From: Trebonia sp963795335
Lineage (GTDB): Bacteria > Actinomycetota > Actinomycetes > Streptosporangiales > Streptosporangiaceae
Length of the DNA: 64,000 bases
Assembly: GCA_963795335.1 (NCBI GenBank)
Contig: CAWCHI010000017.1
Span: 28,705-92,704, forward strand
Direction: 5' to 3'
This document shows positions 1-9,128 of this stretch, one piece after another. Both the position numbers and the translations under genes were made by a program. Numbering within the stretch: the stretch's first letter is position 1; each line of letters starts with the position of its first letter. The notes under the pieces are model-generated. The model had not been told where the DNA came from. It saw only the letters and a program-made list of their open reading frames with translations, and ran no database searches.

Positions 1-868
1 CCCTGCTGCCGTCTCCGTTCCTGTCCAGCGGCGTCCTCGCCACCCGGCTCATCCAGGCGGCCGGCACCGCCGACGACCAGGAGCGCCTGCTGCCGGGCAT
101 CGCCGACGGGACGTCGATCGCCACCGTCGCGCTGACCGGCGCGGCCGGGACCTGGACGGCGGCCGGGGTCGAGGTCAGCGCCGACGCCAGCGGCACGCTG
201 ACCGGCAGCGCCCGCTACGTCACCTTCGGCCAGGCCGCCGACGTCATCCTGGTCGCCGCGCGGACGGGCAGTGCCGGCGGGGACGGCGGGATCGGCGTCT
301 TCGAGGTCGACCCGGCCGCTCCGGGCTTCACCCGGACGGCGCAGGAAGTCTTCGACCCGACCGTCCGGCTGTCGTCGTTCGAGTTCACCGCGACCCCGGC
401 CCGGCGCCTCGGAACAGCTGGCTGGGACGCCGTTCAGCAGGCGCTCGACCTCGCGGTCATCGCCCTGGCGGGCGAGCAGGCGGGCGGTGCCCGCCGCATC
501 TTCGACATCACCGTGGAGTACCTGCGCACCCGGGTCCAGTTTGGCCGCTTCATCGGCAGCTTCCAGTCACTCAAGCATTACGCGGCCGACCTGCTGCTGC
601 AGGTGGAGTCGGCCACTTCCGCCGCCCGGCACGCCGCGGCCAGCTTCGACGCCGGCCCGGCGCAGCCGGCGCGGTCGCGCTGGCCGGGTTCGCCTGCGCC
701 GAGGCATTCGAGACGACTGCGCTGTACGCGATCCAGATGCACGGCGGCATCGCCTTCACCTGGGAGCACCCGGCGCACCTGTTCCTGCGGCGGGCCCGTT
801 CGGGCGCGCAGCTGTTCGGCGGCTCGCCCTTGCACCGCGAGCGCTACCTGGCCGCGAAAGGCGCATGA
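1..868 (+). pseudogene. Acyl-CoA dehydrogenase, 5' cut by window, frameshifted
   Basis: The frame is open from base 3 (first readable residues LLPSPFLSSG), so the N-terminus lies outside the window. The fold is a flavin-dependent acyl-CoA dehydrogenase: the C-terminal helical domain shows TRVQFGRFIGSFQSLKH and a late MHGGIAFTWEHPAHLFLRR stretch. The reading frame shifts between about 650 and 671 (after FDAG), continuing in another frame to a TGA at 866-868. The next dehydrogenase starts 3 bases later, so the two probably form one enzyme; paired dehydrogenase subunits of this kind (FadE28/FadE29 type, alpha2beta2) act on steroid or branched side chains in actinobacteria. Family assignment is strong; the hetero-oligomer is inference. 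The frame break may be a sequence error. Confidence 0.8.
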
Positions 869-871
869 CAG

Positions 872-2083
872 ATGACCGACACGGAAACCGCCGCGACTAC
901 CGTCCCGGGCGCGGCCGAACTGCGGGCCGAGGTGGCCGCCTGGCTCCGCGAGCACTGGCTGGGCCTGCCCGAGGCGTCCAACTGGGACCGGGCCGACCCG
1001 CAGCGTGTCGCCTGGCTGGATCAGGTCCTGGAGGCCGGCTACGCCGTGCCGACCTGGCCGGCCGACTGGTTCGGCCGCGGCTACCCGAACGAGCTGGCGG
1101 CGGTCATCGAGGCCGAGTTCGCCGCCGCTGGGGCGCCGGGCGCGTGCCAGGACAAGTACAACATCGGGGCCAACACCGCCCTCAAGTACGGCACCGACCG
1201 GCTCAAGCACGACCTCATCCGCGATCTGCTGACCGCGCGCGTCGCCACCTGCCTGTTCTACAGCGAGCCAGGTTCAGGTTCCGACCTCGCCAGCGTGCGC
1301 ACCACCGCGGTCCTTGACGGCGACCACTGGGTCGTCAACGGGCAGAAGGTGTGGACGTCGGGCGCCGCGACGGCCGACTACGCGCTGATGATCGCGCGGA
1401 CTGACTGGGACATGCCCAAGCACCGGGGGCTGAGTTACTTCGTGGTGCCCATGAAGCAGCCCGGCATTGAGGTCCGGCCGCTGGTCCAGATCACCGGGGA
1501 GGCCCACTTCAACGAGGTCTTCATCACCAACGCGATCGTCCCGGCTGATTACCTGGTCGGCAGCGAGGGCGACGGCTGGCGGGTGCTGAACACCGCCCTC
1601 GCCTACGAGCGGTCGATCATGGGGGACGGCGCCCGCGCCTCCCGCCACGGCAGCCTGGCCGACGACCTGATCGGCCTCGCCCGGGAGCATGACCGTCTCG
1701 GCGACCCGGTCATCCGCCGTCAGCTGGCCGGGGTCCTCGCCCTGCGGGAGCTGAACGCGCTGAACAACGCGCGGGCCAAAGCCGACGCCCAGCAGGGCAC
1801 GACCAGCTCGGTGATGTCGCTGGGGAAGCTCGCGATGGGGATGTTGCTGCATGCCGAGGCGCGGATGCGGACCGAGATCATCGGGGCCGAGTCCCTGCTG
1901 GCGGGCCCGCAGAACGCCGAAGCGGACGACGTCAACTTCCTCACGCTGAACGCGTTCTTCACCTCGATCGGCGGCGGCACCAACCAGATCCAGCGCAACA
2001 TCATCGCCGAGCGCGTCCTCGGCCTGCCCAAGGAGCCCGAGATCGACAAGCACATCCCGTTCCGCGACGTGCGCCGGAGCTGA
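872..2083 (+). CDS. Acyl-CoA dehydrogenase
   Basis: This intact 403-residue protein oxidises an acyl-CoA to the 2-enoyl-CoA using FAD. The middle domain signature is visible near residue 130 (YSEPGSGSDLAS) followed by NGQKVWTSGA, and the C-terminus carries the FAD/dimer motif GGGTNQIQRNIIAERVLGLP. Length fits the family (about 380-410). It begins with ATG three bases after the preceding dehydrogenase gene stops, and the CoA-transferase gene follows with a one-base gap, so the genes are one operon. The actinobacterial subfamily with an FRDVRR-type tail is often linked to steroid or terpenoid side-chain catabolism; the actual substrate here is unknown. Confidence 0.93.
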   Translation: MTDTETAATTVPGAAELRAEVAAWLREHWLGLPEASNWDRADPQRVAWLDQVLEAGYAVPTWPADWFGRGYPNELAAVIEAEFAAAGAPGACQDKYNIGANTALKYGTDRLKHDLIRDLLTARVATCLFYSEPGSGSDLASVRTTAVLDGDHWVVNGQKVWTSGAATADYALMIARTDWDMPKHRGLSYFVVPMKQPGIEVRPLVQITGEAHFNEVFITNAIVPADYLVGSEGDGWRVLNTALAYERSIMGDGARASRHGSLADDLIGLAREHDRLGDPVIRRQLAGVLALRELNALNNARAKADAQQGTTSSVMSLGKLAMGMLLHAEARMRTEIIGAESLLAGPQNAEADDVNFLTLNAFFTSIGGGTNQIQRNIIAERVLGLPKEPEIDKHIPFRDVRRS

Positions 2084-2084
2084 C

Positions 2085-4491
2085 GTGACCGCTACCGCTT
2101 ACCGGCCGCCGCTGGCCGGGGTCGAGGTCATCGACCTGTCCCGCGGGCCGATGGCCGCCATCGGCCGCCTCCTGGCCGACCTCGGGGCGCACGTCACGCT
2201 GGTGACGCTGGCCGGCGTCACCGGGGGCGACGCGGTCGGCCCGGTCGTCGACGGCGTCCCGCTCGGCACCGCCATCAGCCAGGCCGGCCTGGACCAGCGC
2301 GTCATCGACCCGGCCGCGGGCGATGGCCATCAGGCCTGGGAGGAGCTGCTGGCCGGGGCGGACATCCTCATCGAGACCACCCGGCCGGGGTCGGTGGCCG
2401 AGGTCGCCCTCGATGCCGGCGCCATCCGCCAGCGGCACCCGGAGCTGGTGATCACCAGCGTCAGCGACTTCGGCCGCGGTCACCGGTTCAGCCGCTGGCA
2501 GGGCACCGGGCCGGTGTTCCACGCGCTGACCAGCGAGCTGTCCCGGTCGGGGATCCCTGACCGGGACCCGCTCATCCCGCCCGGCGACCTGCCCTACGAC
2601 GTCGCCGCGGCCCAGGCCGCGGTGATCACCGTGACCGCCTACATCGACCGGCTGCGAACCGGGCGGGGCGACCTCATCGACTTCTCCGTCCTCGACGGGG
2701 CCACCCAGGCCCTCGACCCGCCGTTCGGGATCGCCGGCAGCGCCGCGGCCGGCGTCCCGCTCAGCGATCAGGAGCGCGGCCGCCCGGAGGCCCGGCAGCG
2801 GTACCCGATCATTCCCTGTGCCGACGGCTACGTGCGCATCTGCGTGCTCGCCCCGCGGCAGTGGCGGGGCATGTTCACCTGGATGGGCGAGCCGGAGGAG
2901 TTCGCCGACCCCAAGTACGACAGCATCCTGGTCCGGTTCGAGTCGGCCGCCCTGCTGGCGGCGATCGGCCGCTTCTTCGCCCGCCAGACCCGGGCCGACC
3001 TGGAGGTAGCGGGCCAGCAGCACGGGGTGCCCACCGCGGCCGTCCTCACCCTGGACGAGGCGCTGATGACCGACCAGGTCAAGGCGCGCGGCTTCCTGCG
3101 CCCGGCCGAGCTGGCGCCTGGGCTGACCGTGCCGGTGCCGGCGGGGGTGGTGGAGGTCGACGGCACCCGCGCCAGCACCCTCACCCCGGCTGAGGGCGGA
3201 CCTGCCCCCCGGCTGCGGCAGGCGCCCCTGCTCGGCCGGCGCGGCTCCGGCCGGCCGGGGCTGCCGCTGGACGGCATCCGCGTGCTCGACTTCGGGGTCA
3301 TCGTGGTCGGCGGCGACACCGGCCGCATCCTCGGCGACCTCGGGGCCGACGTCATCAAGGTGGAGAACTCGGCCTTCCCCGACGGCTCGCGGGGCGCGCT
3401 GTCGACGGCGATGTCCCAGGGCTACGCGGCCGGGCACCGCAACAAGCGGTCGATCGGCATCAACTTGCGCGACCCCGAGGGCCGGGAGCTGGTCCGCCGG
3501 CTGGCGGCCGGCGCCGACATCGTGCTGACCAACTTCAAGCCCGGGGTCATCGAGTCCCTCGGCCTGGACTACCAGTCGCTGCGGGACGTGAACCCGGGCA
3601 TCGTCGTCATCGACAGCTCCGCCTTCGGGCCGACCGGGCCCTGGTCGCGGCGGCTGGGCTACGGCCCGCTGGTCCGCGCCGCGGCGGGCTTCAGCGCCCA
3701 GTGGGTGTACCCGGGGGAGCCCGGCACCTTCAGCGACGCCATCACCGTCTACCCCGACCACGTCTGCGCCCGGATCGGCGTCCTGCGCGGCGCTGTCGCT
3801 GCTGATCCGGCGGGAGCACACGGGGACCGGCGGGTCGGCCAGCATCGCCCAGTCCGAGGTGATGCTCAGCCACATGGCGGCCGACATCGCCGCCCGCGAG
3901 CTGACCGCGCGCGGTCACCCGGGGCCGGACGAGCCCGGACGGGACGCCCCCTGGGGGCTGTTCCCGGCGGCGGGCGACGACGACTGGATCGTGGTCACCG
4001 TCCGCGGCGACGCCGACTGGGCCGCCCTGTGCGGGGAGATCAGCCGCCCCGACCTGCTGGCCGACCCGGCCCTGGCCACCCGGGCGGGCCGGGACGCCGC
4101 CCGGGCCGCGATCGACGCTGCCGTCGCCGCGTGGACCGCCGGGCAGCCGGCCGCCGCCGCGATGGAACGGCTGCAGGCGGCCGGGGTGCCGGCCGGCGCC
4201 ATGATGCGCGCGGCCGACCTGCCCGGCTGGGACTACTACCTCGCGCGGCGGGCGTTCCGCCAGGAGGTCCACCCGCACGGGCAAGAGCCGTACATCATGG
4301 AGGACACCCAGGTGCACGACGAGCACACCGCGGCCCCGCCCCTGCGGCCGGCGCCGCTGCTGGGCGAGCAGACGGCCGAGATCGCGGCCACCCTGCTCGG
4401 CCTGGGCGCGGCGGAGGTGGCCGCGCTCGTCGGGCGCGGCGTACTCGAGGTCCCGCCGGGCGGGGCAGACGACAACAGGAAGGCGAGCTGA
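2085..4491 (+). pseudogene. Double-domain CaiB/BaiF CoA transferase, frameshifted
   Basis: Two class III CoA-transferase (CaiB/BaiF) domains lie in tandem in about 800 residues. Each has the family N-terminus (VEVIDLSRGPMAAIGRLLAD; IRVLDFGVIVVGGDTGRIL) and the expected nucleophilic Asp (D172 in LPYDVAAAQ and D558 in YPDHVCARIG). The second domain is closer to the consensus (GADVIKVE, HRNKRSIGINL). GTG at 2085 is the start, one base after the dehydrogenase stop. The frame breaks near 3775-3790: the upstream frame runs on out of register while the true sequence resumes as LLIRREHTGTGG in another frame and ends at 4489-4491, touching the ATG of the next gene. It would activate or exchange the CoA thioester for the operon's pathway. 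Tandem fusions of this length are known in actinobacteria. Confidence 0.85.
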
Positions 4492-5292
4492 ATGACCGAG
4501 CAGAACGAGGCGGTGCTGACCGAGCGGCGGGGGCACATCCTGCTGGCGACGATCAACCGGCCGGAGGTCCGCAACGCGGTCAACCAGGCGGTCGCCGACG
4601 GCCTCGGGGCCGCCCTCGACCAGGCCGAGCACGACGACCAGGTCTGGGCCTTCGTGCTCACCGGGGCGGGCGACAAGTCGTTCAGCGCCGGGGCCGACCT
4701 GAAGGCCCTCAGCCGCGGGGAGTCGCGCGCCCCGTCCGACCCGCGCGGGGCCGCCTGGGGGTTCGCGGGCTACGTGCGGCACCACATCAGCAAGCCGACG
4801 ATCGCCGCCGTCAACGGGTTCGCGCTCGGCGGCGGGACCGAGCTTGCCCTCGCGAGCGACCTGGTGGTGGCGTCCGAGACCGCCTCGTTCGGGCTGCCGG
4901 AGGTCAAGCGGGGCATCTTCGCCGGCGCGGGCGGGGTGTTCCGGCTCCCGGCTCAGCTGCCGCGCAAGGTCGCGATGGAGATGATCATGACCGGCGAGCC
5001 GATCAGCGCCCGCCGCGCCCTGGAGCTCGGCCTGGTCAACCGGGTCGTCCCGTTCGAGCAGGTGGTGCAGGCCGCGATCGAGCTGGCCGAGCGGGTCTGC
5101 GCCAACGCGCCGCTGTCGGTGCAGGCGTCCAAGCGGATCGCCTACGGGATGATCGACGGCGAGGTGCCGGCCGAGGACGCGTCCTGGGACCTGTCGGCCG
5201 CCGAGGGCAAGAAGCTGATGCAGAGCGCCGACTCCAAGGAAGGCCCGCTCGCCTTCGCCGAGAAGCGCGCGCCGCGCTGGCAGGGCCGTTAA
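4492..5292 (+). CDS. Enoyl-CoA hydratase/isomerase (crotonase family)
   Basis: A 266-residue crotonase-fold protein. The oxyanion-hole motifs are SAGADLK and ALGGGTELALASDLV. Both catalytic glutamates of true hydratases are present with the standard 20-residue spacing: E117 (GGGTEL) and E137 (GLPEVKRG). It would hydrate the 2-enoyl-CoA made by the two upstream dehydrogenases. The ATG abuts the stop of the CoA-transferase gene, and the thiolase-like gene follows after 29 bases with its own GAGGAGG ribosome-binding site, so all belong to one transcription unit. Exact substrate unknown. Confidence 0.93.
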   Translation: MTEQNEAVLTERRGHILLATINRPEVRNAVNQAVADGLGAALDQAEHDDQVWAFVLTGAGDKSFSAGADLKALSRGESRAPSDPRGAAWGFAGYVRHHISKPTIAAVNGFALGGGTELALASDLVVASETASFGLPEVKRGIFAGAGGVFRLPAQLPRKVAMEMIMTGEPISARRALELGLVNRVVPFEQVVQAAIELAERVCANAPLSVQASKRIAYGMIDGEVPAEDASWDLSAAEGKKLMQSADSKEGPLAFAEKRAPRWQGR

Positions 5293-5321
5293 CCGATGAA
5301 GTTCCCGAGGAGGACCCTCCG

Positions 5322-6485
5322 ATGAGCGTTTCCCCGCGCGACCCGGCCATCGCCGGGCTCGGCCTCACCGAGCTCGGCAAGGTCTACGGCCCGACCGCGG
5401 CCGACTTCGCGGGCGAGGCGGTGCGCCGGGCCGCGGCCGACGCCGGCCTGGCCCTGAGCGACATCGACGGGCTGCTGCTGTCGTCCGGCACGACCAACGG
5501 GGTGCACCTCGACCTGCAGCGCGACCTCGAGCTGACCGACCTGCGGCTGCTGTCGGAGATGCAGGCCTACGGCTCCACCGCAGGCGGCATGGTCCAGGTC
5601 GCGTCGATGGCGGTGCGGGCGGGCATGGCCGACGTGGTCGCCTGCGTGTGGGCGGACAACCCGCTCCGCCAGGGCCGCGCCGCGGGCGCCGCCTACGGTG
5701 CCCGCGGTCCGGGGGCCGGCTGGGGCGGGCTGATGGCCGCCTCCGGGGTGGTCGGGGCCAACACCATGTACGCCCTCGCCGCGCGCCGCCACATGGAGGC
5801 CTACGGCACCACCAACGAGCAGTTCGGCGCCATCGCGATCGCCCAGCGGGACTGGGCCGTGATGAACCCGCTGGCCCAGTTCCGTGACCCGATCACGATG
5901 GACGACTACCTGGCCGCGCGCTGGATCGCCGAGCCGTTCCGGCTGCTGGACTGCTGCCTGGTCACCAACGGCGGCATCGCCGTCATCGTCACCAGCGCCG
6001 ACCGGGCCGCGTCGCTGGCCCAGCCGCCGGTGCACGTCCTCGGCTGGGCGCAGAGCCACCCCGGGCACGCCCAGCGCCGGGACGACAACTTCGGCCTGGT
6101 GACGGGGGCGGCCAAGGCCGGCCCGGAAGCCCTCGCGATGGCCGGCGTCAAGCTGACCGACATCGACGTGGTCGAGCTGTACGACTGCTACACCTACACC
6201 GTGCTGGTCACGCTGGAGGACTACGGGTTCTGCGGCAAGGGGGAGGGCGGCCCGTTCGTCGAGTCGGGTGTGCTCGGCCCGGGTGGCACGCTCAAGCTGA
6301 ACACCGGCGGCGGTGAGCTGTCGAGCTACTACATGTGGGGCATGACCCCGCTCTCGGAGGCCGTCATCCAGGCCCGCGGACAGGGCGGCCAGCGGCAGGC
6401 CGAGCGGCACGAGCTGGTGCTGGTCAGCGGCAACGGCGGCATCCTCGACCACCACTCGACTCTCGTTCTCGGAGGCAGCAAGTGA
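5322..6485 (+). CDS. Thiolase-like lipid-transfer (Ltp/SCP-x type) protein
   Basis: A 387-residue thiolase-fold protein, start chosen at the ATG nine bases after GAGGAGG. The region where thiolases carry the nucleophilic Cys reads AYGSTAGG (residues about 82-88), with no Cys, which is usual for Ltp-type members. The C-terminal half has ELYDCYTYTVLVTLEDYGF and NTGGGELSSYYMWGMTPL, typical of this subgroup. With the overlapping DUF35 gene downstream it resembles the Ltp2/ChsH2-DUF35 pair, a retro-aldolase that releases a short acyl-CoA from a steroid side chain. I infer aldol cleavage rather than thiolysis as the last step of this operon's pathway; the substrate is not known. Its stop overlaps the next start (GTGA). 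Confidence 0.88.
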   Translation: MSVSPRDPAIAGLGLTELGKVYGPTAADFAGEAVRRAAADAGLALSDIDGLLLSSGTTNGVHLDLQRDLELTDLRLLSEMQAYGSTAGGMVQVASMAVRAGMADVVACVWADNPLRQGRAAGAAYGARGPGAGWGGLMAASGVVGANTMYALAARRHMEAYGTTNEQFGAIAIAQRDWAVMNPLAQFRDPITMDDYLAARWIAEPFRLLDCCLVTNGGIAVIVTSADRAASLAQPPVHVLGWAQSHPGHAQRRDDNFGLVTGAAKAGPEALAMAGVKLTDIDVVELYDCYTYTVLVTLEDYGFCGKGEGGPFVESGVLGPGGTLKLNTGGGELSSYYMWGMTPLSEAVIQARGQGGQRQAERHELVLVSGNGGILDHHSTLVLGGSK

Positions 6486-6880
6486 CCGTAGGCGCGGTGG
6501 TACGTGACGAGCGGACGGCGGCCTTCTTCGACGGCACCGCCGCCGGGAAGTTCCTGCTCCGCAAGTGCGAGCAGTGCCAGGCCCGGCTGACCCCGTACGC
6601 GGTGCAGTGCGGCCCGTGCGGCTCGACCGAGCTGACCTGGGAGCCCGCCGCGGGCGGGGCCAAGGTCGCGAGCTGGGTGGTGCCGCACACCAAGCCGGAC
6701 GCCGAGGGAGCCACCCAGACCACGGTGCTGGTCATCGCCGAGCTGGACGAGGGGCCCTGGTGGTGGAGCCAGCTGGTAGACGCCGACCCGGGCGCCGTCG
6801 CGACCGGCACCCGGCTGCGGATCGACTTCCAGCGGGCTGACGAGGACTCCGAGTACGTCCCGGTCTTCCGCCTGGCCTGA
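6482..6880 (+). CDS. DUF35 zinc-ribbon/OB-fold protein, partner of the thiolase
   Basis: A 132-residue protein starting at GTG 6482, overlapping the thiolase stop by four bases. It has the rubredoxin-like zinc ribbon CEQCQARLTPYAVQCGPCG (two CxxC pairs, about residues 27-45) and a C-terminal OB fold. DUF35 proteins bind Ltp or thiolase partners and are needed for their activity, for example in the Ltp2 aldolase. Translational coupling to the thiolase gene supports a stoichiometric complex. It is the last gene of the operon; the following stretch is A/T-rich and holds the promoter of a peptidase. Confidence 0.88.
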   Translation: MTVGAVVRDERTAAFFDGTAAGKFLLRKCEQCQARLTPYAVQCGPCGSTELTWEPAAGGAKVASWVVPHTKPDAEGATQTTVLVIAELDEGPWWWSQLVDADPGAVATGTRLRIDFQRADEDSEYVPVFRLA

Positions 6881-7011
6881 CCCATCACTCACTCAAAAAG
6901 TTTCTGTTTCGCGGCCGTTTCCAGTGCTCCTTATCTCTTGACCCACCCGCGCCAGCAGAGTTTGCTATTTGCGTTGGTTTCGGTGCGGTTCTCACAGAAT
7001 CTGGTACCTGA
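6881..7011. promoter_or_regulatory. A/T-rich leader and probable promoter of the S53 peptidase
   Basis: This 131-base gap is much richer in A/T than its surroundings. It holds AAAAGTTT (6896-6903), a motif also found ahead of the G1 peptidase and the redoxin, and a TTGACC (6938-6943) that could be a -35 box, followed after 17 bases by a poor -10 (TTTGCT). The transcription start is not determined. Confidence 0.35.
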
Positions 7012-9003
7012 ATGGCATCCATGCGTATTGCGCGACGGGCAGTCCTTGCCGTCGTGGTCAGCGGTGCGGCCGCCCTCGGCGGGCTCGCCGCGGCGGCAGC
7101 CCCGGCGTCGGCGGCCGGGCCCGCGCGCCACTACCTGAACGGCAGTACCCCCAAGTGGCTGAGTAAGGCCCACAGCGTCGGCGCCACGTCCTCCTCCGAA
7201 GCGGTGAGCTTCGGAATGGTGCTCGGCCTCCGGAATGAAGCCGGGGCGGAGGCGGCCCTGCAGGCGATCTCGTCCCCGGACAGCGCGAGCTACGGCAAGT
7301 GGCTGTCCAACCAGGCCTTCGACGAGCGCTACGCACCCGCGAAGAGCAGCGTCAGCGCGGTGCAGGCCTGGCTCCGCACCCAGGGCTTCACGGTGACCCA
7401 GACACTGCCCAGCGGCCAGCTGGTCGAAGTCAGCGGCACGGCGGACCAGGTGGAGAAGACGTTCGGCAGCCAGCTGAACAACTACTCCTACCAGGGCAAG
7501 ACGGTGCGGGCGAACGCGGGCGAACTGTCGCTGCCGGCCAGCACCCCGGCCGCGGTCATCGACGCCGTCTCCGGGATCGTCGGCATTGACCAGGGCACGG
7601 CCCTGAAGTCGCCCGCGGACACGCTCCCTGGGCCCCCTCCGGGCGCGCGGTACGGCGTCCAGCCCTGCTCGGCCTACTACGCCCAGAAGGTCGCCACCAC
7701 CCTGCCGCCCGCCTACGGCAAGCACCAGCCGTACGCGGTCTGCGGCTACGTGCCGCAGCAGTACCAGTCCGCGTACGGTGAGTCCGCCCTGCTGCGCGCG
7801 GGAGTCACCGGCAAGGGCGTCACGGTCGCGATCACCGACGCCTACGCGGCCCCGACCATCTTGGCCGACGCCCAGAAGTACAACCAGGTTCACGGGCAGC
7901 CGGAGTTCGCCCCGGGCCAGTTCACGCAGATCACCCCGGCGGCTAACGGCTACGACGACGAGAGCGCGTGCGGCCCGCAGGGCTGGTACGGCGAGGAGAC
8001 CCTGGACGTCGAGGCGGTGCACGCGATGGCGCCCGGCGCGAAGATCGTCTACGTGGGCGCGGCTGACTGCGAGAGCGCCCTGGACGACGCCTGGGCCAGC
8101 GCCATCGACAACCACGTGGCCAACATCATCACCAACTCGTGGACGGACGGCACGGACGACCTGAGCCTGCTCGGCACGTCGTACGTGCAGTTCTACGAGC
8201 AGTACTCACTGGAGGCGGCGCTCACCGGGATCACGGTCAACTTCTCCGCGGGTGACGGCGGCGACGACACCAGCGGCGGGACCGACCTGGCGGCCAAGAC
8301 GGTGGAGTTCCCGGCCGACCTGCCCTACGTCACCGGCGTCGGCGGCACCAGCGTGCTGATCGGCAGCAGGGGCCAGTGGCTCGACGAGTACGGCTGGCAG
8401 AACGACTACTCCCAGCTGACCGACGGCGCCTGGACGCCTGCCCCGCCCGGGGTCTACAGCTCCGGCGGCGGCGGCGGGACCAGCGTCCTGTTCCCGCAGC
8501 CCTTCTACCAGGCGGGCAAGGTGCCGACGAGCATCTCCGAGTACTTCGGCAGCACGCCGATGCGCGCGGTGCCGGACATCGCGGCCGCCGGTGACCCGAA
8601 CACCGGCTTCGAAGTCGGTGAGACCCAGGTCTTCCCCAACGGCACGTACTGGGACCAGTACCGGATCGGCGGGACCAGCCTGTCCTCGCCGCTGATCGCC
8701 GGCGTGGTCGCGGTGGCCGACCAGTTCACCCACACCTCACTCGGGTTCATCAACCCGCTGTACTACAAGCTGCTCGGTACGCCGGCACTGCACGACATCA
8801 CGGCGCCGACCTCCCCGGTGGCTCAGGTCCGGACCAACTACGCCAACGGCGTGGACGCGTCGGGAGGGTTGACGTACGAGCTGCAGACCATCGACGTCCA
8901 GCAGACGACCCTGCACGACACGCCGGGTTATGACGACGAGACCGGGGTGGGCACGCCAAATGGCCCGCTGTTCTTCCTCGGGCTGCTCATAACCAAGCAC
9001 TGA
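7012..9003 (+). CDS. Secreted S53 family peptidase (sedolisin/kumamolisin-like)
   Basis: A 663-residue serine-carboxyl peptidase. A Sec signal peptide with RR near the N-terminus ends around ASA (residue 34). A pro-kumamolisin activation domain follows (SPDSASYGKWLSNQAFDERYAP). The catalytic set is visible: E328 and D332 in GEETLDVEAVH, oxyanion D415 in FSAGDGG, and S556 in GGTSLSSP. Members are secreted endopeptidases active at low pH. ATG 7012 and ATG 7021 are both possible starts; I keep the first. A perfect 15-bp hairpin follows the stop, so it is transcribed alone. Confidence 0.95.
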   Translation: MASMRIARRAVLAVVVSGAAALGGLAAAAAPASAAGPARHYLNGSTPKWLSKAHSVGATSSSEAVSFGMVLGLRNEAGAEAALQAISSPDSASYGKWLSNQAFDERYAPAKSSVSAVQAWLRTQGFTVTQTLPSGQLVEVSGTADQVEKTFGSQLNNYSYQGKTVRANAGELSLPASTPAAVIDAVSGIVGIDQGTALKSPADTLPGPPPGARYGVQPCSAYYAQKVATTLPPAYGKHQPYAVCGYVPQQYQSAYGESALLRAGVTGKGVTVAITDAYAAPTILADAQKYNQVHGQPEFAPGQFTQITPAANGYDDESACGPQGWYGEETLDVEAVHAMAPGAKIVYVGAADCESALDDAWASAIDNHVANIITNSWTDGTDDLSLLGTSYVQFYEQYSLEAALTGITVNFSAGDGGDDTSGGTDLAAKTVEFPADLPYVTGVGGTSVLIGSRGQWLDEYGWQNDYSQLTDGAWTPAPPGVYSSGGGGGTSVLFPQPFYQAGKVPTSISEYFGSTPMRAVPDIAAAGDPNTGFEVGETQVFPNGTYWDQYRIGGTSLSSPLIAGVVAVADQFTHTSLGFINPLYYKLLGTPALHDITAPTSPVAQVRTNYANGVDASGGLTYELQTIDVQQTTLHDTPGYDDETGVGTPNGPLFFLGLLITKH

Positions 9004-9023
9004 CGTCATCACAGTGACGTGAG

Positions 9024-9057
9024 GGAGGCCCGGGGCTCGGCTGAGCCCCGGGCCTCC
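9024..9057 (+). terminator. Perfect 15-bp stem-loop downstream of the S53 peptidase gene
   Basis: Arms GGAGGCCCGGGGCTC (9024-9038) and its exact complement (9043-9057) enclose a 4-base loop. There is no U-tract, as is common for actinobacterial terminators. A smaller repeat CGTCA/TGACG (9004-9019) precedes it directly after the stop. Confidence 0.75.
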
Positions 9058-9128
9058 TGGCTGTGCACGTGCACCCGTCCGCCGGGCGGGGGCAAGATCG
9101 GCGGGCCGGCGGCGGATAGTGTGGCCCT

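Noticed and set aside
2085..6485. A continuous 1466-codon frame across four genes
   Set aside because: Only its first 560 codons and its last 387 are real; the middle is the out-of-register CoA-transferase end and the wrong frame of the enoyl-CoA hydratase gene. It arises from the frame break near 3780.
9024..9057. Insertion-element end at the strong hairpin after the S53 gene
   Set aside because: No matching copy, target duplication or transposase lies nearby; it is better explained as a terminator.
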